A DNA stretch of 64,000 bases from Corallium rubrum (GCA_964035015.1 OZ035997.1:64704404-64768403); one strand, 5' to 3'. Shown: positions 40,528 through 52,070, counted from the stretch's first letter. Notes: generated by a model not told the origin, from the sequence alone. Translations and numbers: made by a program.

Positions 40528-42296
40528 TTATATGATCTTTGTATCTTATGAGAGCAAAAGGTGTTTATCCTTATGACTACATGGATAGCTTCAACCGGTT
40601 TGATGAGACAGAGTTGCCTCCAAAGAATGAGTTTTATAGTGTGTTGAATGACGAATCGATAACCGACAAACAGTATTCACATGCTTTGGAGGTTTGGAGA
40701 GAGTTTGAGATGAGAACGATGGGGGACTACCATGACGTGTACCTAAAATCAGATGTGTTGCTGTTAGCTGACGTCTTTGAGAACTTTAGAAAGACCTGTG
40801 TTCAGTACTATGGGTTGGACCCCTGTCACTACTTCACCTCACCTGGGTTAGCCTGGGACGCTATGCTTAAAATGACTGGGATTGAGCTGGAGCTGATGAC
40901 TGACATCGACATGTTTCAGTTCATTGAGAAAGGATTGAGAGGTGGTGTTAGTTACATAGCTAATAGGTATGGGAAAGCAAACAACCCATATATGAAGGGG
41001 TATGGTGAGAACGAGGCTGTGAAGTACATAATGTATCTGGACGCCAATAATCTATATGGTTGGGCCATGAGTCAGTGCCTTCCGACTGGTGGATTTAAGT
41101 GGATGAGTGAGGGTAAGCTGAAAAACCTGGCTTGGGAACTTCCGGAAAATGACAGTCGGACTGGAATGATACTTGAGGTTGATGTCGAGTATCCTCCTGA
41201 ACTCCACGATCTACACAACGACTACCCATTAGCCCCTGAGAAGATGGAAATACGGGAAGATATGTTGTCAAAGTATTGTTCTGAAATTAGGAGGAAGTTC
41301 AGTGTGAGTGTTGGTGGTGTGAGTAAGTTGGTAACCAACCTGATGGGGAAGGAAAGGTATGTCGTCCACTACAGAAACCTACAGCTGTACGTCAGACTTG
41401 GGATGAAGGTAAAAAAAGTTCACCGAGTTTTGTTGTTCAATCAATCCCCCTGGCTAAGGCAGTACATCAACTTCAACACTGTGAAGAGAACCGCCGCCAG
41501 GAACGCCTTCGAAAAGGACTTCTTTAAGCTGATGAACAACAGCGTTTTTGGTAAGACGATGGAAAACCTGAGAAAGCGTGTAGACGTTCGGTTGGTCACC
41601 AGTGAGAGAAAGATGTTGAGGTTGACTTCCAAACCAACCTTTGTGTCCGCCAAAATATTCAACGAAAACCTTGTTGCCGTTCATAAGATTAAGGAAGTCC
41701 TGACGCTGAACCGACCAGCATACGTTGGTATGTGTATTCTGGATCTATCTAAAACCCTAATGTACAATTTTCATTACAATTATGTGTTAGAGAAATATGG
41801 AAGTAGGGCTAAGTTGTTGTTTACAGACACGGACAGCCTGACATATGAGATTGAGGCGGAAGACGTTTACAAAGACTTTTGGGCTGACAAAGACATCTTC
41901 GACAACTCAGACTATCCGGAGAGCTCGCCGTATCACAACAAATCGAACAAAAAGGTTATTGGAAAGATGAAGGACGAAGCGGCTGGCGTTCCCATAATCG
42001 AGTTCGTTGGTCTCAAAAGTAAGATGTACTCTTATCTGAAAGACAATGGAACAGGTGGTAAAACCGCGAAGGGAATCAAAAAGAGTGTCACTAAAAAACA
42101 AATCAAACATGAACACTACAAAAACGTATTACTTGATAAGAAACAGGTACTTCAAAAAATGAAAACCATCCGAAGTGTAAAACATGAGTTGGGTAGTTAT
42201 GAAATTAATAAGGTGTCGCTCTCATGCTTTGATGATAAGAGATACCTGCTGGAAAATGGGGTCAGCTCCTACGCGTATGGACATAAGAATATCTAA
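40528..42296 (+). pseudogene. polB: Family B DNA polymerase, N-terminal half missing (copy B)
   Basis: The retained part starts just before Exo III (YLKSDVLLLAD) and includes motifs A (DANNLYGWA), B (NNSVFGK) and C (FTDTDS). It also has the natural C-terminus of about 138 residues that copy A lacks. Exo I, Exo II and the zinc modules are deleted. The lesions of the two copies are complementary but lie in different genes' copies, so neither codes for a whole enzyme. Confidence 0.9.
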
Positions 42297-42350
42297 TTAA
42301 AACCGACAATGAGGTAGTACAATGGGAAAAGTAATATATCCTATTGTATT

Positions 42351-43082
42351 ATGGAAGAGGGAGAATTTTATGAGATGAAAGACAGAGCACCTGAGCCAGA
42401 CGAGTCAAATGAAACTGAGGGTCAAGACGAAACTGACTTCGGTGGGGGCCCAACTGTCCGTTACACAACCACCGGATCAGAGGAAGAACCATCCGTAAAT
42501 ATAAACCTGAACAATAGGTTAAGACTTAGGGATGAGACGACGCTGGAATCACATAGGAAACTGGAAGAACTTTTCACAGAAACTCTTGACCTTGAGCCAC
42601 AATGTATAGATCCAACCTTCTTACGTTATCTGCTTGATAGGAGAATCTTTGTCCTAAGTAAGATTTATGACTTTGAAAACAAAGGTGAGTATTATGAGTT
42701 AGAGTACCTTGGTGGAGAGCTTAACCCTACTACAATCACAGATCAGAGTGTTGACAACCTAAGAACTAATATCCGGAAGTATTATGACGAATGGCAGAAA
42801 AGTCTCTCAGAAAAGGTTCTAAAGAGGGCGGGCATAGCAACTGCCGTTGGTCTATCGGTCATTGCAATAGTGACTGGGTTGTCGGTTGGACTGACACGAA
42901 AAGGATCAGATATCGTACACCAAGCCAAAGAGTGGGAGAAGCTACATCCGGCAGCAAAAGAATCTATCATACCATGGACGACCATAGAAAAGGCAGGCGG
43001 TAAAACTATTATTCTCACAGGAGAGTATCTGGTTATTATCCTATCATGTGGTATCACTTACTACATATGGAAAAAGCACTGA
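42351..43082 (+). CDS. Last-gene membrane protein, intact (copy B)
   Basis: 243 aa. The acidic N-terminus (~45 residues) is followed by a helical domain (about 55-150) and two hydrophobic segments (IATAVGLSVIAIVTGLSVGL and a C-terminal LVIILSCGITYYIW). ATTGTATT touches the ATG. It ends 26 nt before the right TIR. The two-membrane layout with cytosolic helices is visible; no family is recognised. Confidence 0.7.
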   Translation: MEEGEFYEMKDRAPEPDESNETEGQDETDFGGGPTVRYTTTGSEEEPSVNINLNNRLRLRDETTLESHRKLEELFTETLDLEPQCIDPTFLRYLLDRRIFVLSKIYDFENKGEYYELEYLGGELNPTTITDQSVDNLRTNIRKYYDEWQKSLSEKVLKRAGIATAVGLSVIAIVTGLSVGLTRKGSDIVHQAKEWEKLHPAAKESIIPWTTIEKAGGKTIILTGEYLVIILSCGITYYIWKKH

Positions 43083-43107
43083 CCACTCACTATAGGGAAA
43101 GAGTGAT

Positions 43108-43432
43108 GTTGTGGCCATGATCACACCGTACATACCATGCCTCGGACTGTTATCTGGTGGTGTAACTGTGGGAAAACATGTGTATCAACACAAAACAAAA
43201 GTATCTGAACAGAAATCGGGGAGTAAGTAAGGTGTACCAAAACCACAACTCTGATCGCTTTGAGGTGTTTTCAGGAAAAACGTCATAATCCATCCTTAAA
43301 ATATGAAAAGGGGAAAAAGAGGAAAAAAAGTCTGCCCTTTCAAACATCATTTTCCGTTGAATTCTGGCATTTTGAGGCAGTTTTTGGCAAAATAATAAAA
43401 AGTGGCCCCATAGCCTCATGTTCTATACTACT
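43108..43432 (-). repeat. Outer right TIR (copy B)
   Basis: Inverted partner of 9403-9727, ending GCCTCATGTTCTATACTACT and followed by CATGTC (43433-43438). It again contains the promoterless 3' end of the first gene (about 43113-43230). Confidence 0.9.
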
Positions 43433-43732
43433 CATGTCAGAAGACTTTTGCTGTGTATATTTCTGAACTTTTTAAATTAGATTCGAAAAGTCCAGAAACC
43501 GAAATATGAAATTCTTCTTGCTTGCATAGTAAAGCAAATATATTGTAGTGTAGACGCTTCTTACTAAAGATGGTTATTAACTGATTTTATAAATTTGTAA
43601 TTAAGAGAATGTCTTGTTATTTGTACGGTTTTTGTTATTCCTGGTTGCTTAAATAGTTCGCTGAATAACAAACCCCACGCTACAGTGTGAGTTACTCGTC
43701 AAAATATTCCAAAACTATTGTTGTCACGTGGC

Positions 43733-44032
43733 CAGCCTTCGCCAGGGTCTTCTCTCCGCCCCGCCATTTTCAAAAGATCCTGGGTACGAGGAGGAAGTCT
43801 ACCGAGTGGAAGGTGCGAATAAATGTTAAAAGCTTTATATATTCGACTTTAACATGGTCTGACATGTTGACGATGTTGTGAACAGCCTTCGCCAGGGTCT
43901 TCTCTCCGCTCCGCCATTTTCAGAAGACCCTGGGTACGAGGGGGTAGTCTGCCGAGCGGAAGGTGCGAATAAATGTTAAAACCTTTATATATTCAACTTT
44001 AATGTGGTCTGACATGTTGACGATGTTGTGAA
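43733..44032 (+). repeat. 150-bp direct tandem duplication
   Basis: Two units, 43733-43882 and 43883-44032, both begin CAGCCTTCGCCAGGGTC and end GACGATGTTGTGAA, with ~10% differences. A diverged inverted relative lies at 8810-8960. Confidence 0.9.
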
Positions 44033-44251
44033 GTCGGTGTGTTGTTTGTTCGAGCAGTTTTGCACGTCAGCTCAATAACAAGTTCTGTATACTGGACATT
44101 GCAGACTTTTTTCGCATTTTGATTTGGCGTTCAATAAACAACTGTACGAATGAATGTTTAAGTTTTACATGTATCTGTACCTGTACCTGTAGCGTGAAGT
44201 TAGCGCGTGATTGGGCAGACGATCCACAAGGCTACATACTGTCGTTTGCAC

Positions 44252-44435
44252 CTATAAAAAGTGGAAACACCGCCCGTCAAAACATGTTCAAAACATTTTC
44301 AAAAGTTAACCGTTTTGAAATTGACACCGTGGGATTGGCAAGACGTGATTGGCCAAGAGCACAATGTTTATATAAACCTTTTATGTTTGACATTGAAATA
44401 GAACATGTTTTGACCGGTGGTGCTTCCACTTAGGA
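44252..44435. repeat. Foldback MITE-like repeat, family 4, second copy
   Basis: The arms AAGTGGAAACACCGCCCGTC and GACCGGTGGTGCTTCCACTT are inverted. The interior carries GTGATTGGCCAAGAGC, also found in the family 4 copy at 5981-6355. Confidence 0.75.
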
Positions 44436-44868
44436 AAGCAAGTGATGTAACGTGAAGATAGCAACATAATCATCGGACGATCGTAATTTGTTAACGCAAC
44501 AAAAACTTATGTATCTTTACATCTACTTCGCAGATTTTAGTCAATTTTGATCTGGATCGACTGGACGTCAAACGATACATATTAGTGTCTGAATTCTTGT
44601 GATGCGCCAAGCATTTTACGCAAAAATTTCGAGGAGATAAAAAAGAACTTGTTATTAAACAGACCGGAAAACAATAGCGAAGGGCACAAAGTATTCATGT
44701 TTGTCAGAGTTTACATATATATATTTTTTGCGTTCTTGACAATGACTCTTTAAGAATCCCTCGAGATTCTATTTTGGGTTGTTTAAAGTTTTGGCTTGTA
44801 TTAAATTTACTTGGGCTTTATTGCTTTAGAAAATGGGCTGCCAGGCAGCGGGGCTGGCAGCTCTGTCC

Positions 44869-45196
44869 ATGCAAGTGGCAAAATTTGTTATTATCTTTGA
44901 CTAGAAACTTTCACTATCCTTGGGATCTAGTTTTGGGATCTGTTTGAATAAAGACATTGAATTTGACTTGGTTTGTATGCCTGATACAGTATACGGCTAC
45001 TCATTTTGTAAATAGTAAAAAGTAAAAAAATAGTAAAATTAAAAGAAAAAAAAAATAGTACGAAGAACACTGAAAATTACAAAGTTATAACACTTTTTGC
45101 AGTTTTTTGCACTTTTTGCACTTTTTGCAAATCCCGAAACTAGATCCCAAGGATAGTGCAAAGTTTCTGGTCAAAGATAATAAAAATTTTTGCCAT
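44869..45196. repeat. Foldback MITE-like repeat, ~60-bp arms
   Basis: The left arm contains TATCTTTGACTAGAAACTTT and ATCCTTGGGATCTAG. The right arm is the reverse complement with few changes and ends AAATTTTTGCCAT. Confidence 0.8.
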
Positions 45197-45848
45197 GGCT
45201 AATGGGTTTGGCAGACAAGTATATGAAAACGTCATGGAGGGTATAGACCTTAATCATAAGTAGCCGACAATTTTAAATTCTTTTATGTGCATATAAATTA
45301 GCTCTTATGACCTCATTTTAACGTAAAAATTATTTTGAATTTTGGGCATGAAAACGAGTTCATAAGCTTTCGGGCTAAGTTACTTGTATATAAATGAATA
45401 TTAATTTGGCAACCATTCATAATAAGGTCGATACTGTTGTGATTGTTGACTTTCGGGTTTTCATGCCAATGCAAATAGGGTTTCTAGCACCAAAGCTACC
45501 TTGTACACAATACGCCGATGAGCAGCTATCATTTCATTGTGATATTTCTCATCGTGTTTTTTTGGTAGTCATTATATCAAACCTAATAATATACATGAAA
45601 AAATTTCTCAATTCTGAATGGCTGAGAGGAGTGCAATTTTAGTGTAATTCAATGCCGAAAATGAAATACAGTGCAAATTTTGTAATTTCTTAAATTTGCC
45701 CAAAAATAATTTTTTACTAGAAAAAAACCCTCTTCCTGTTAAATTTTTTTTTCATGTATGTTATTTGAACAAAGCATTTTGATTAGAAAGATTCCCTTTA
45801 TGATAATTTTTTTCATGTATATTATTAATAAGTAATAGCATGATTTAT

Positions 45849-45982
45849 CGTGCAATTTGAAAAAAAAAACACGCTCTCGTGAGTTTTTCAAAGACCTCAA
45901 ATAGCATTCGTCCTTCGGACTCGTGCAATTTTGATAGTCTTTGAAAAACTCACTCGTGTATTTTTTTTCCAGATTGCACTCG
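45849..45982. repeat. Short foldback repeat
   Basis: The arms CTCGTGAGTTTTTCAAAGAC and AGTCTTTGAAAAACTCACTCG flank a ~40-bp loop. A-rich and T-rich runs and a GTGCAAT/ATTGCAC pair lie outside them. Confidence 0.75.
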
Positions 45983-47926
45983 ATGGTTGGAATAAAGGAC
46001 TTATAATCGCGACGGAAGTGTTTTTAGACAACCTCTGTGATAACGAACTCAGTATCGCAGTTTTCTTAGGCAACCTCGGTGATCTTGAACTAAGTAGGTT
46101 AGTTACCTCAACCTCGGTAACAGCCCAAGGTAAATAACATACGTAAAAACATGCTACTATTTTTATCCTTCTACTGTAGTTAGTTTCAGGTTTTATTTTC
46201 AATTCCTTTCTCAACCTGACTTGAAGAATTAAATAAGTCCAGGTTCCTTCCTTGCCTCTCCTATTAAGTCCCTTCAAAGCCTCCATCTAATAAGCCTCCC
46301 CCTTGATGGCCAAAAATTTTAAAAAAAACCCTCCCCAGGGAGTTAACGGAAGGAAAGTTAACAGAAGGAAATATGGTAACTACAATTTGTGTCATTAGTA
46401 ATTTGTGTCAAAATTTCATTGTGCGGAATTTTTTAAAACCGCCCTATTGATTACTCGCACTTTCAGGAAAGTTTTAAGGAAAAAAAATTGGGGATCACCA
46501 AAGTTTTTCTCGAATTAAATTAGTTTGAAAGGTAATTGGCAGCCATTTTTAAATGTCATTGTTGCCATAGCAACAACTGTTGCTATTTATTTGGTAACAG
46601 TTTTTGATTGTCCGACTGTTTAACTATGAATAACATTTAGTTTTATTCTTTTTCCGAGTTGTTTAATCACGTGTTTTGGACTCTCAAACTTGTATTTTCC
46701 ATTTTTCGAGAAACTGTATGGAGCCACCTTAATCTGTAAGCAAAAAAGTGACCCTTCAATGCCAAGGGTGAAATAGCAATTTTCTTCATCATCAGCCAAA
46801 CTATAAAAAGTGTTTATTATGAGAAAGAAGTCAAAATGAATAATTTGAGAAAGCTGTAGTGGCTGTGTTCTAATTACAGGTCAGTGATTCTAATATTCAC
46901 TGGGTTGTGTAGTTTGAATTGATCAATTGTACTGTAAGTGGTGTTTATTTTATTGATGCATATCTAAAGTTGTGAAATATTATGTACAGTGTATATACAT
47001 GCATGGCACATGTTTAAGAAATAATGAGGTTCTATATTCTTAACCGTCTAGAATTTAATTTGGAATATGTGAAATACAGGCTGATCAGCTAATGTAAAAT
47101 ACAGTTTTAGACAACTTAAGTTTCCTGGGGAACATGTCCACAGAGACTCCAGAGGACCAACCAACAACCTGAAAATCTTAGAGCTCATTTGCATCAGCAT
47201 GCACTCGTCCACAAAAAAACCGTTTTTTAAACAACAGAATTGTACAGAAGATTGTGAAAAGGTTTGAAATTAAGAGTATAATCTGAAATGCTGTAAATAT
47301 TGGAAAAAAAAACAAATAATCTGGAGGACCCCCTAAAACAAAAATCACCTGGAGCCAGTCTGATAATTAAGCATCTGCAGAGCACCCTGCCCAGCAGCCC
47401 TGGCCCTGGAAACGTAGGTGTATCACTACAAGCACAAATTTGTAGAGGGGGCAGCCAGACATTTGGCCAACTGAAACAAAAAGTGCTTAACTTTTTATAT
47501 CATATGAAATACAATCTATTATTACATGGCTGGGTTTGATTTCCGGTCCGTACGCAAAACGACGCACGCTGATTGGTTCCTGAGAGGTCGGGATTTTACG
47601 ATATTGACCTCGCGATCAATACGCTTTTTTCTCGGCCCTGTAAGTGTTGGCGAGAATATTTCTGAGTTGATTTGAATACAAATAAAGGAGTACTGCGTAT
47701 CTTTATTCAAATATTCTGAACAATAAAATGTGTTGGAACATTACTACTGGTTTTCTTTAATGCTGTTTATCTAAAACTAACACGACAAATAAAAGCCGAA
47801 CTGGTGTAAATAAGAAGTCCGGGAAGCTACCAGAAAAAGTTAATAGGTAAGGTAAACAGCAAGCTCCGAAGGCAAGAACAACGCTCGAAACTTAAAAATA
47901 AAATGAACCAATAGCCATATACTGAA

Positions 47927-48782
47927 TAAATTCCTTATTAACCTTGTTTGCTCGGTCTGTATGGGAAAGTATTTGCCCTCGGTTTTATCTAGCCTGTAAA
48001 CAGACTTCGTCTTCGTCAGGGGGTGTGGCTTTGGGAGAAGAGAAGACAGTCTGTGGACAATCCATTCAAAAATAAATTCTCTAGTCCGTGTGGCGGACTA
48101 ATGTTCTGATTGGCTTATAATGTCTCTGCTACTTCCGCTTCTATTATGATTGGCCAACGGTTTCTAACTTTCACTTTCATGTGGTTGGGACTTGGGATCG
48201 TTTAATATTTTCGCTTGTGTTGCGACAAAATCGTTCAGTTAACTTTTAAATAATGAAGGTCATTTGCTGTGAAGCCTACTTGGCCGAGACGTTTTGCTCA
48301 ACTTTCAACGGGTTCAGTTTAGCAGAAAAATCCCCAGTGAAATCAACGTGAGCTTCTGAAAAAGGCGGCCAGTGAAAGAATTGGCAAATCAACTGCTTTG
48401 GATACTTAAATAGGATTAGAAGGAAATCGCGAGGTTTCCTTTTATTGCAGAGCAATGGCAGTCAATTAAAGATATAGTGAGTATTGTAAGTAGACATTTA
48501 TTTCGCCAGTGTAGATACGTCGAAGGCGAGTCACCTTGCAGTTTGTTTACATGCCAGGTGTCAAGGGGCGGAAGGCTAATTATAGGGTTTGACGGCAGAC
48601 GTTCTCTCTCCTCGTGTTTTCGCCTCGCCGCTTCGCGGCTTGGCTCCCCTTGAAAGAACGTCTGCTCGCAGGCTAGGTTTTATCGGACAAACCTCGCTCC
48701 TTCGTCGCTCGGTCTGTACGAAAACTTCAGGCTAATACTTTCCCGTACAGATCTCGCACTCGGTTAATAAGTCCTTAATATA
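47927..48782. repeat. Foldback MITE-like repeat related to family 3, with a nested repeat
   Basis: The outer arms share CTTATTAACC and CGGTCTGTA.GGGAAAGTAT in inverted orientation. A second inverted pair (TAGCCTGTAAACAGAC and GTCTGCTCGCAGGCTA, about 47999-48676) lies inside, so one foldback probably inserted in another. Confidence 0.65.
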
Positions 48783-48831
48783 AATCTATATGTGATGTAA
48801 ATTTATGGTTTATAACTATAACCATTAACTG

Positions 48832-49749
48832 TTGCCCAACTTGACTTATTTTATCCAATTTCATAAAGATGACAAGAAAGTAAGTTTTTACACCGGACTT
48901 CCTACATTTGATATCTTGTGTACAGTTTTCCGTCAAATCTTGCCATTTGTAACTCGCAAGTCTCAACGATTGACCCCATTCCAAGAATTTATTCTAACTT
49001 TGATGAAGCTAAAACTAAATATACCCCTTGAAGGTCTTGCTTACTGATTTAACATTTCAGTACCTACCGTTTCAAGAATCTTCCAATCGTGGACTTTAGT
49101 AATGGATGTAAGGTTATCACCATTGATCAAGTGGCCAGACCGAGAAGACCTGTGGCGAACTATGCCACAGTTTTTTCAGTATTCATTTGGACATAAGACT
49201 ACAGTGATAATTGACTGCTTTGAAGTTTTTTTTTGACAGACCTTCAAACCTTCTTGCTCGAGCTCAGACATTTTCATCTTACAAAAGTCACAACACTGTG
49301 AAGATTTTGATTGGGATAACTCCACAAGGTACAATTTCATTTGTTTCAAAAGCTTGGGGAGGGAGAACATCTGACAAGTTTTTGACAGAGAACTGTGGAA
49401 TAATGAATAAGTTATTGCCTGGGGATCTTGTGATGGCAGATCGAGGGTTTACCATACAAGAATTGTTAATGTCCATTTAGCAATACCTGCATTTACACGT
49501 GGTAAAGATAAACTAGATCCAGTTGCCATTGAAAAAACTAGAGGTATCGCTAATGTAAGGATTCATGTGGAGCGAGTAATAGGTCTCCTTCGAAGGAAAT
49601 ACACTATCCTAAGTGGAACCATCCCAAATGATTCCTTGATGTGTAACCCCAGTGGGTCTCAAGAAGAGTCAACACCAGTGATTGACCGAATAATAAATGT
49701 GTGCTCTGCTTTAGTTAATTTATGCCCTGTAATTGTTCCATTTGATTAA
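48832..49749 (+). pseudogene. DDE transposase (DDE_Tnp_4, Harbinger/ISL2EU type), frameshifted
   Basis: Conserved pieces in order: an HTH-like region ([10 protein letters not shown]), the first Asp in [22 protein letters not shown], the second Asp in VMADRGF and the Glu in RIHVERVIG, near [11 protein letters not shown]. Reading needs at least three frame changes or stops: after 49044, at the T9 run near 49229, and near 49478. The gene is therefore dead. The N-terminal DNA-binding part (often a THAP finger) was not found. Confidence 0.8.
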
Positions 49750-50121
49750 AACATACAAGGTGTGCAACTACCACTTATTATTATTTTGTGTTCACTAATT
49801 TTACTTTACTTATAATTATAAGTCCTCAAGTTTATTATTAATTTACTGAAATACTGATAATTTAAAACCCATTCATCAGATTCAAACTAATTCTGACTCG
49901 TGTGTAGTGCCCTATTTTAGCAATGTAAATAAAAAACCCAAGATTTAGAAACAATCACCTGACATGTGTCCCGTGTATCCTTTTTCAATTCAACTAAACA
50001 ATAATGCTTTTAGGAAGCTGAAAGTGTCTGTTTTACTAGCCATAGCCACAGAGGTGTTGAAATTTTGAGTTAATTTATATGGCTTAACACTCTATAATGG
50101 GCCATTTTCATGATGGGCACT

Positions 50122-50199
50122 ATGTGACTACAACTACCAGAATGCTTTGCTATCACCCTCTAGGATACTTGCAAAGCATTCTGGTAGTTGTAGTCACAT
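50122..50199. repeat. Perfect 29-bp inverted repeat with ZNF143-like arms
   Basis: The arms at 50122-50150 and 50171-50199 are exact reverse complements with a 20-bp loop. The arm core ACTACAACTACCAGAATGC differs at two positions from the vertebrate ZNF143/STAF consensus. Confidence 0.85.
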
Positions 50200-50326
50200 G
50201 ATGTCATCAAATTTCATCATACAAATGGTCTATTGTTTACAATGGGTGTGTTCCATAATGTAAAAAGTTCACATGATTGCTACAATTTATGTTTTACATT
50301 TGAAGTAAAAAATCAGAACAGTTTTG

Positions 50327-50812
50327 CTAATTGGATGGAAAAACCTTCATTCTTCGATTCTTCAAACACCTCAGTAAATGAGGACGCATCATTGGAATGT
50401 CAAAGTGTACATGCTGCGGGTTTTGTGCATAGACAAGACATGTAGCAAATGTTATTGCAAAAACTCCACAGTCACTGAGATTTAGTTGTTGCTGCACAGG
50501 TAGAATGTGGACTCCTTGATAGCTTGGTCCAAGTATATTTCTGGCCAAATCTTTCACTTCTTGGAATACAACATCATTTGTTAGACTGTCCAATAAATTG
50601 ACATACCCAGGGTGACAAATAATAGAACTAATACACACCCAGTGATTGCTGTTTACATGTAAAATCTGAACAATATCACCCAAAATTATGTCAAACTGTC
50701 TGCAAGGACCAAGTGTTGTTCTTTGAAACCCTTTGACTGATTCGTTGATGTTCATCAAAAGAGTTTGAGCATCATGTACAATGGTGCAATCAAGCCATCC
50801 TGTTGGGGACAT
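50327..50812 (-). pseudogene. Ulp1/C48-type cysteine protease domain
   Basis: 161 codons open. The pattern NSNHWVCIS (His), LLDSL (Asp) and LNLSDCGVFAI (Gln/Asn-Ser-Asp-Cys) matches the catalytic residues of Ulp1-like proteases. It is probably the C-terminal domain of the long minus-strand transposon gene above it, separated by a frame change near 50830. Confidence 0.65.
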
Positions 50813-50835
50813 AATTGTGTCAAAATGCTCTTGGG

Positions 50836-51438
50836 TTACATCACCAATAGGCTTATATTTCTCAAGTGGGTTGTGGACAACCTTGACAACGTAATATCAT
50901 CCACATCGTTTAAGGGCTTGGCAATGTTTCTGCTTCTGCGGCATCCTGGGCAAATCCATGTCGTTCGAATGTTGTTTGGCATCCTCTTGTATTTCAGGCG
51001 GGTAAGATGAAAAAAATTACCATTGTTACAAGACACATTGTGGCATTCTAGAAGTTTGTTACCTGCACTTGGCTTTGATTTGCATGTGCAGATAACATCA
51101 ACATCCAGCACTGCAGAAGTTGAAATTATCTTGGGGGGCTGTTGTTGTTTCTTCTTAGATCTCTTAAACTCAAGTAGAGTCCTGCAATAGGGACAATACC
51201 AAGTTTTGGGAATGCTGTCGATCCTTAAGCATGATAAATGAAATGACCTGATAGCACATTCCGGGTTACAGCAGAGAACACTTGTTTCATCAGCTCTCTT
51301 TCTGCAGTAGCAACTACCATCCCCATTAAGTGGCTTATTGTTGGTTGTGCCATCACTCTGAAAGTGGTTCCTGGTATACCACTTTGCTAGTACTTCAGGT
51401 AAAACACAAGTTCGCCAAAAGATTCTTAGTTTGGGCAA
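50836..51438 (-). pseudogene. Double PHD-finger segment of the transposon gene
   Basis: 200 codons open. The first finger is CYCRK..CCNPEC..FHLSCL..WYCPYC and the second is CTCKSK..CHNVSC..FFH..WICPGC; the second lacks one expected Cys after FFH. Such fingers bind histone tails or protein partners. Confidence 0.6.
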
Positions 51439-51447
51439 AACAGTTTG

Positions 51448-52070
51448 TCAATGGGCAACATCCGGTACAATTCTCTGGTTGAAAAATCTAGCTCCACCAC
51501 TGTCATCAAAAGCACATACCACAAAGTCACAGTAACTCTTATTGACAGTAAAAAGTTGCTGCTGTGTTTGGTAATAATATGCACGATCAGTCTTGAGTGA
51601 AACATTGCCAGCTTCGTCTTTCTTCAAACATGCATTCTTTTTCAAAATGTATTGCTCAAAATCACAGTTTTCGATACAGAAAGGGCATTTAACTTCACCA
51701 CATCCTTTTCCACAGCAGTCACATGAACAGAGGAAATCAAGGGTTGCATGCAGCCAAGGATAATCTTTATTGACAAACATCCCACATTTCTTTAGTTTAA
51801 AATTCTTATGAGTTTCCTTCATAGTTTGTTCATATGCACTTATTGCAGATGCTTCATGTTTGCACCCATGGATAATAGCTTCGGTGAAGAGCTTATTATA
51901 TTCAGGGTAGCAGATTGATTGAATAAGACACCGGGATGGTAAAGAAGGGTTGGTGTGAGATGCTTGTTTACTTGGGGTGCCCCAATTCTGCCAGCCCTGT
52001 GTTTGAAAAAGTCAGTACATTGTGACCGAGCTCTTGTGTCTTTCTCAATTTGAGATATTTGATCATCAGA
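51448..52070 (-). pseudogene. YqaJ-type (lambda-exonuclease-like) nuclease domain, frameshifted
   Basis: On the minus strand a TRARSQCTDFFKHRAGRIGA start is followed, after a frame change, by YPEYNKLFTEAIIHGCKHEASA. Next come CGMFVNKDYPWLHATLDFL and the nuclease ExK (GEVKCPFC), then a YYYQTQQQL helix. This is the order of YqaJ viral-recombinase-like exonucleases. TLDFL replaces the usual TPDG, so the site is damaged. Confidence 0.7.

Larger units (their letters stand above)
9403..43432. mobile_element. Composite Polinton/Maverick-type element, two direct tandem copies
   Basis: The segment is bounded by inverted ~325-bp repeats that start AGTAGTATAG and by CATGTC duplications. Inside are copy A, a 1.6-kb spacer and copy B in the same orientation. 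Protein-primed-type PolB, chromodomain integrase, A32-like ATPase and jelly-roll capsid genes define the Polinton class. The outer two TIRs share diagnostic bases (TATAGAACATGAGG). The inner two share others (TATAGGATATGAGG) and are flanked by a different duplication, TAAATA. Confidence 0.9.
31594..43432. mobile_element. Polinton copy B (11.8 kb, internally deleted)
   Basis: Same gene order and orientation as copy A and visibly more than 90% identical in shared parts. It lacks the LINE. It has lost about 5.3 kb, from inside the two-helix membrane gene to inside PolB (junction near 40527, with a short filler TATATGATC), removing kinase, nuclease, zinc-ribbon and small membrane genes. Other lesions: a frameshift in the capsid gene and nonsense codons in the minor-capsid candidate and spike 1. 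Confidence 0.9.
43433..48829. other. Right flank without recognised genes
   Basis: AT-rich host DNA with tandem, foldback and MITE-like repeats (listed). Open frames seen here are short or repeat-derived. Confidence 0.5.

Noticed and set aside
9403..43432. Bacterial or viral contamination of the assembly
   Set aside because: The element has perfect 6-bp duplications of flanking DNA, a LINE inserted in it and a relative in the same window, which fits an integrated genomic element.
9403..43432. Simple nested insertion of one element into another
   Set aside because: Nesting would leave an interrupted gene with matching ends inside it; here both copies run from end to end and the duplications pair A-left with B-right and B-left with A-right.
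47300..47539. A 79-codon frame with a Pro/Gly-rich sequence
   Set aside because: It may be a trace of an old transposase-like sequence, but no motif could be confirmed.
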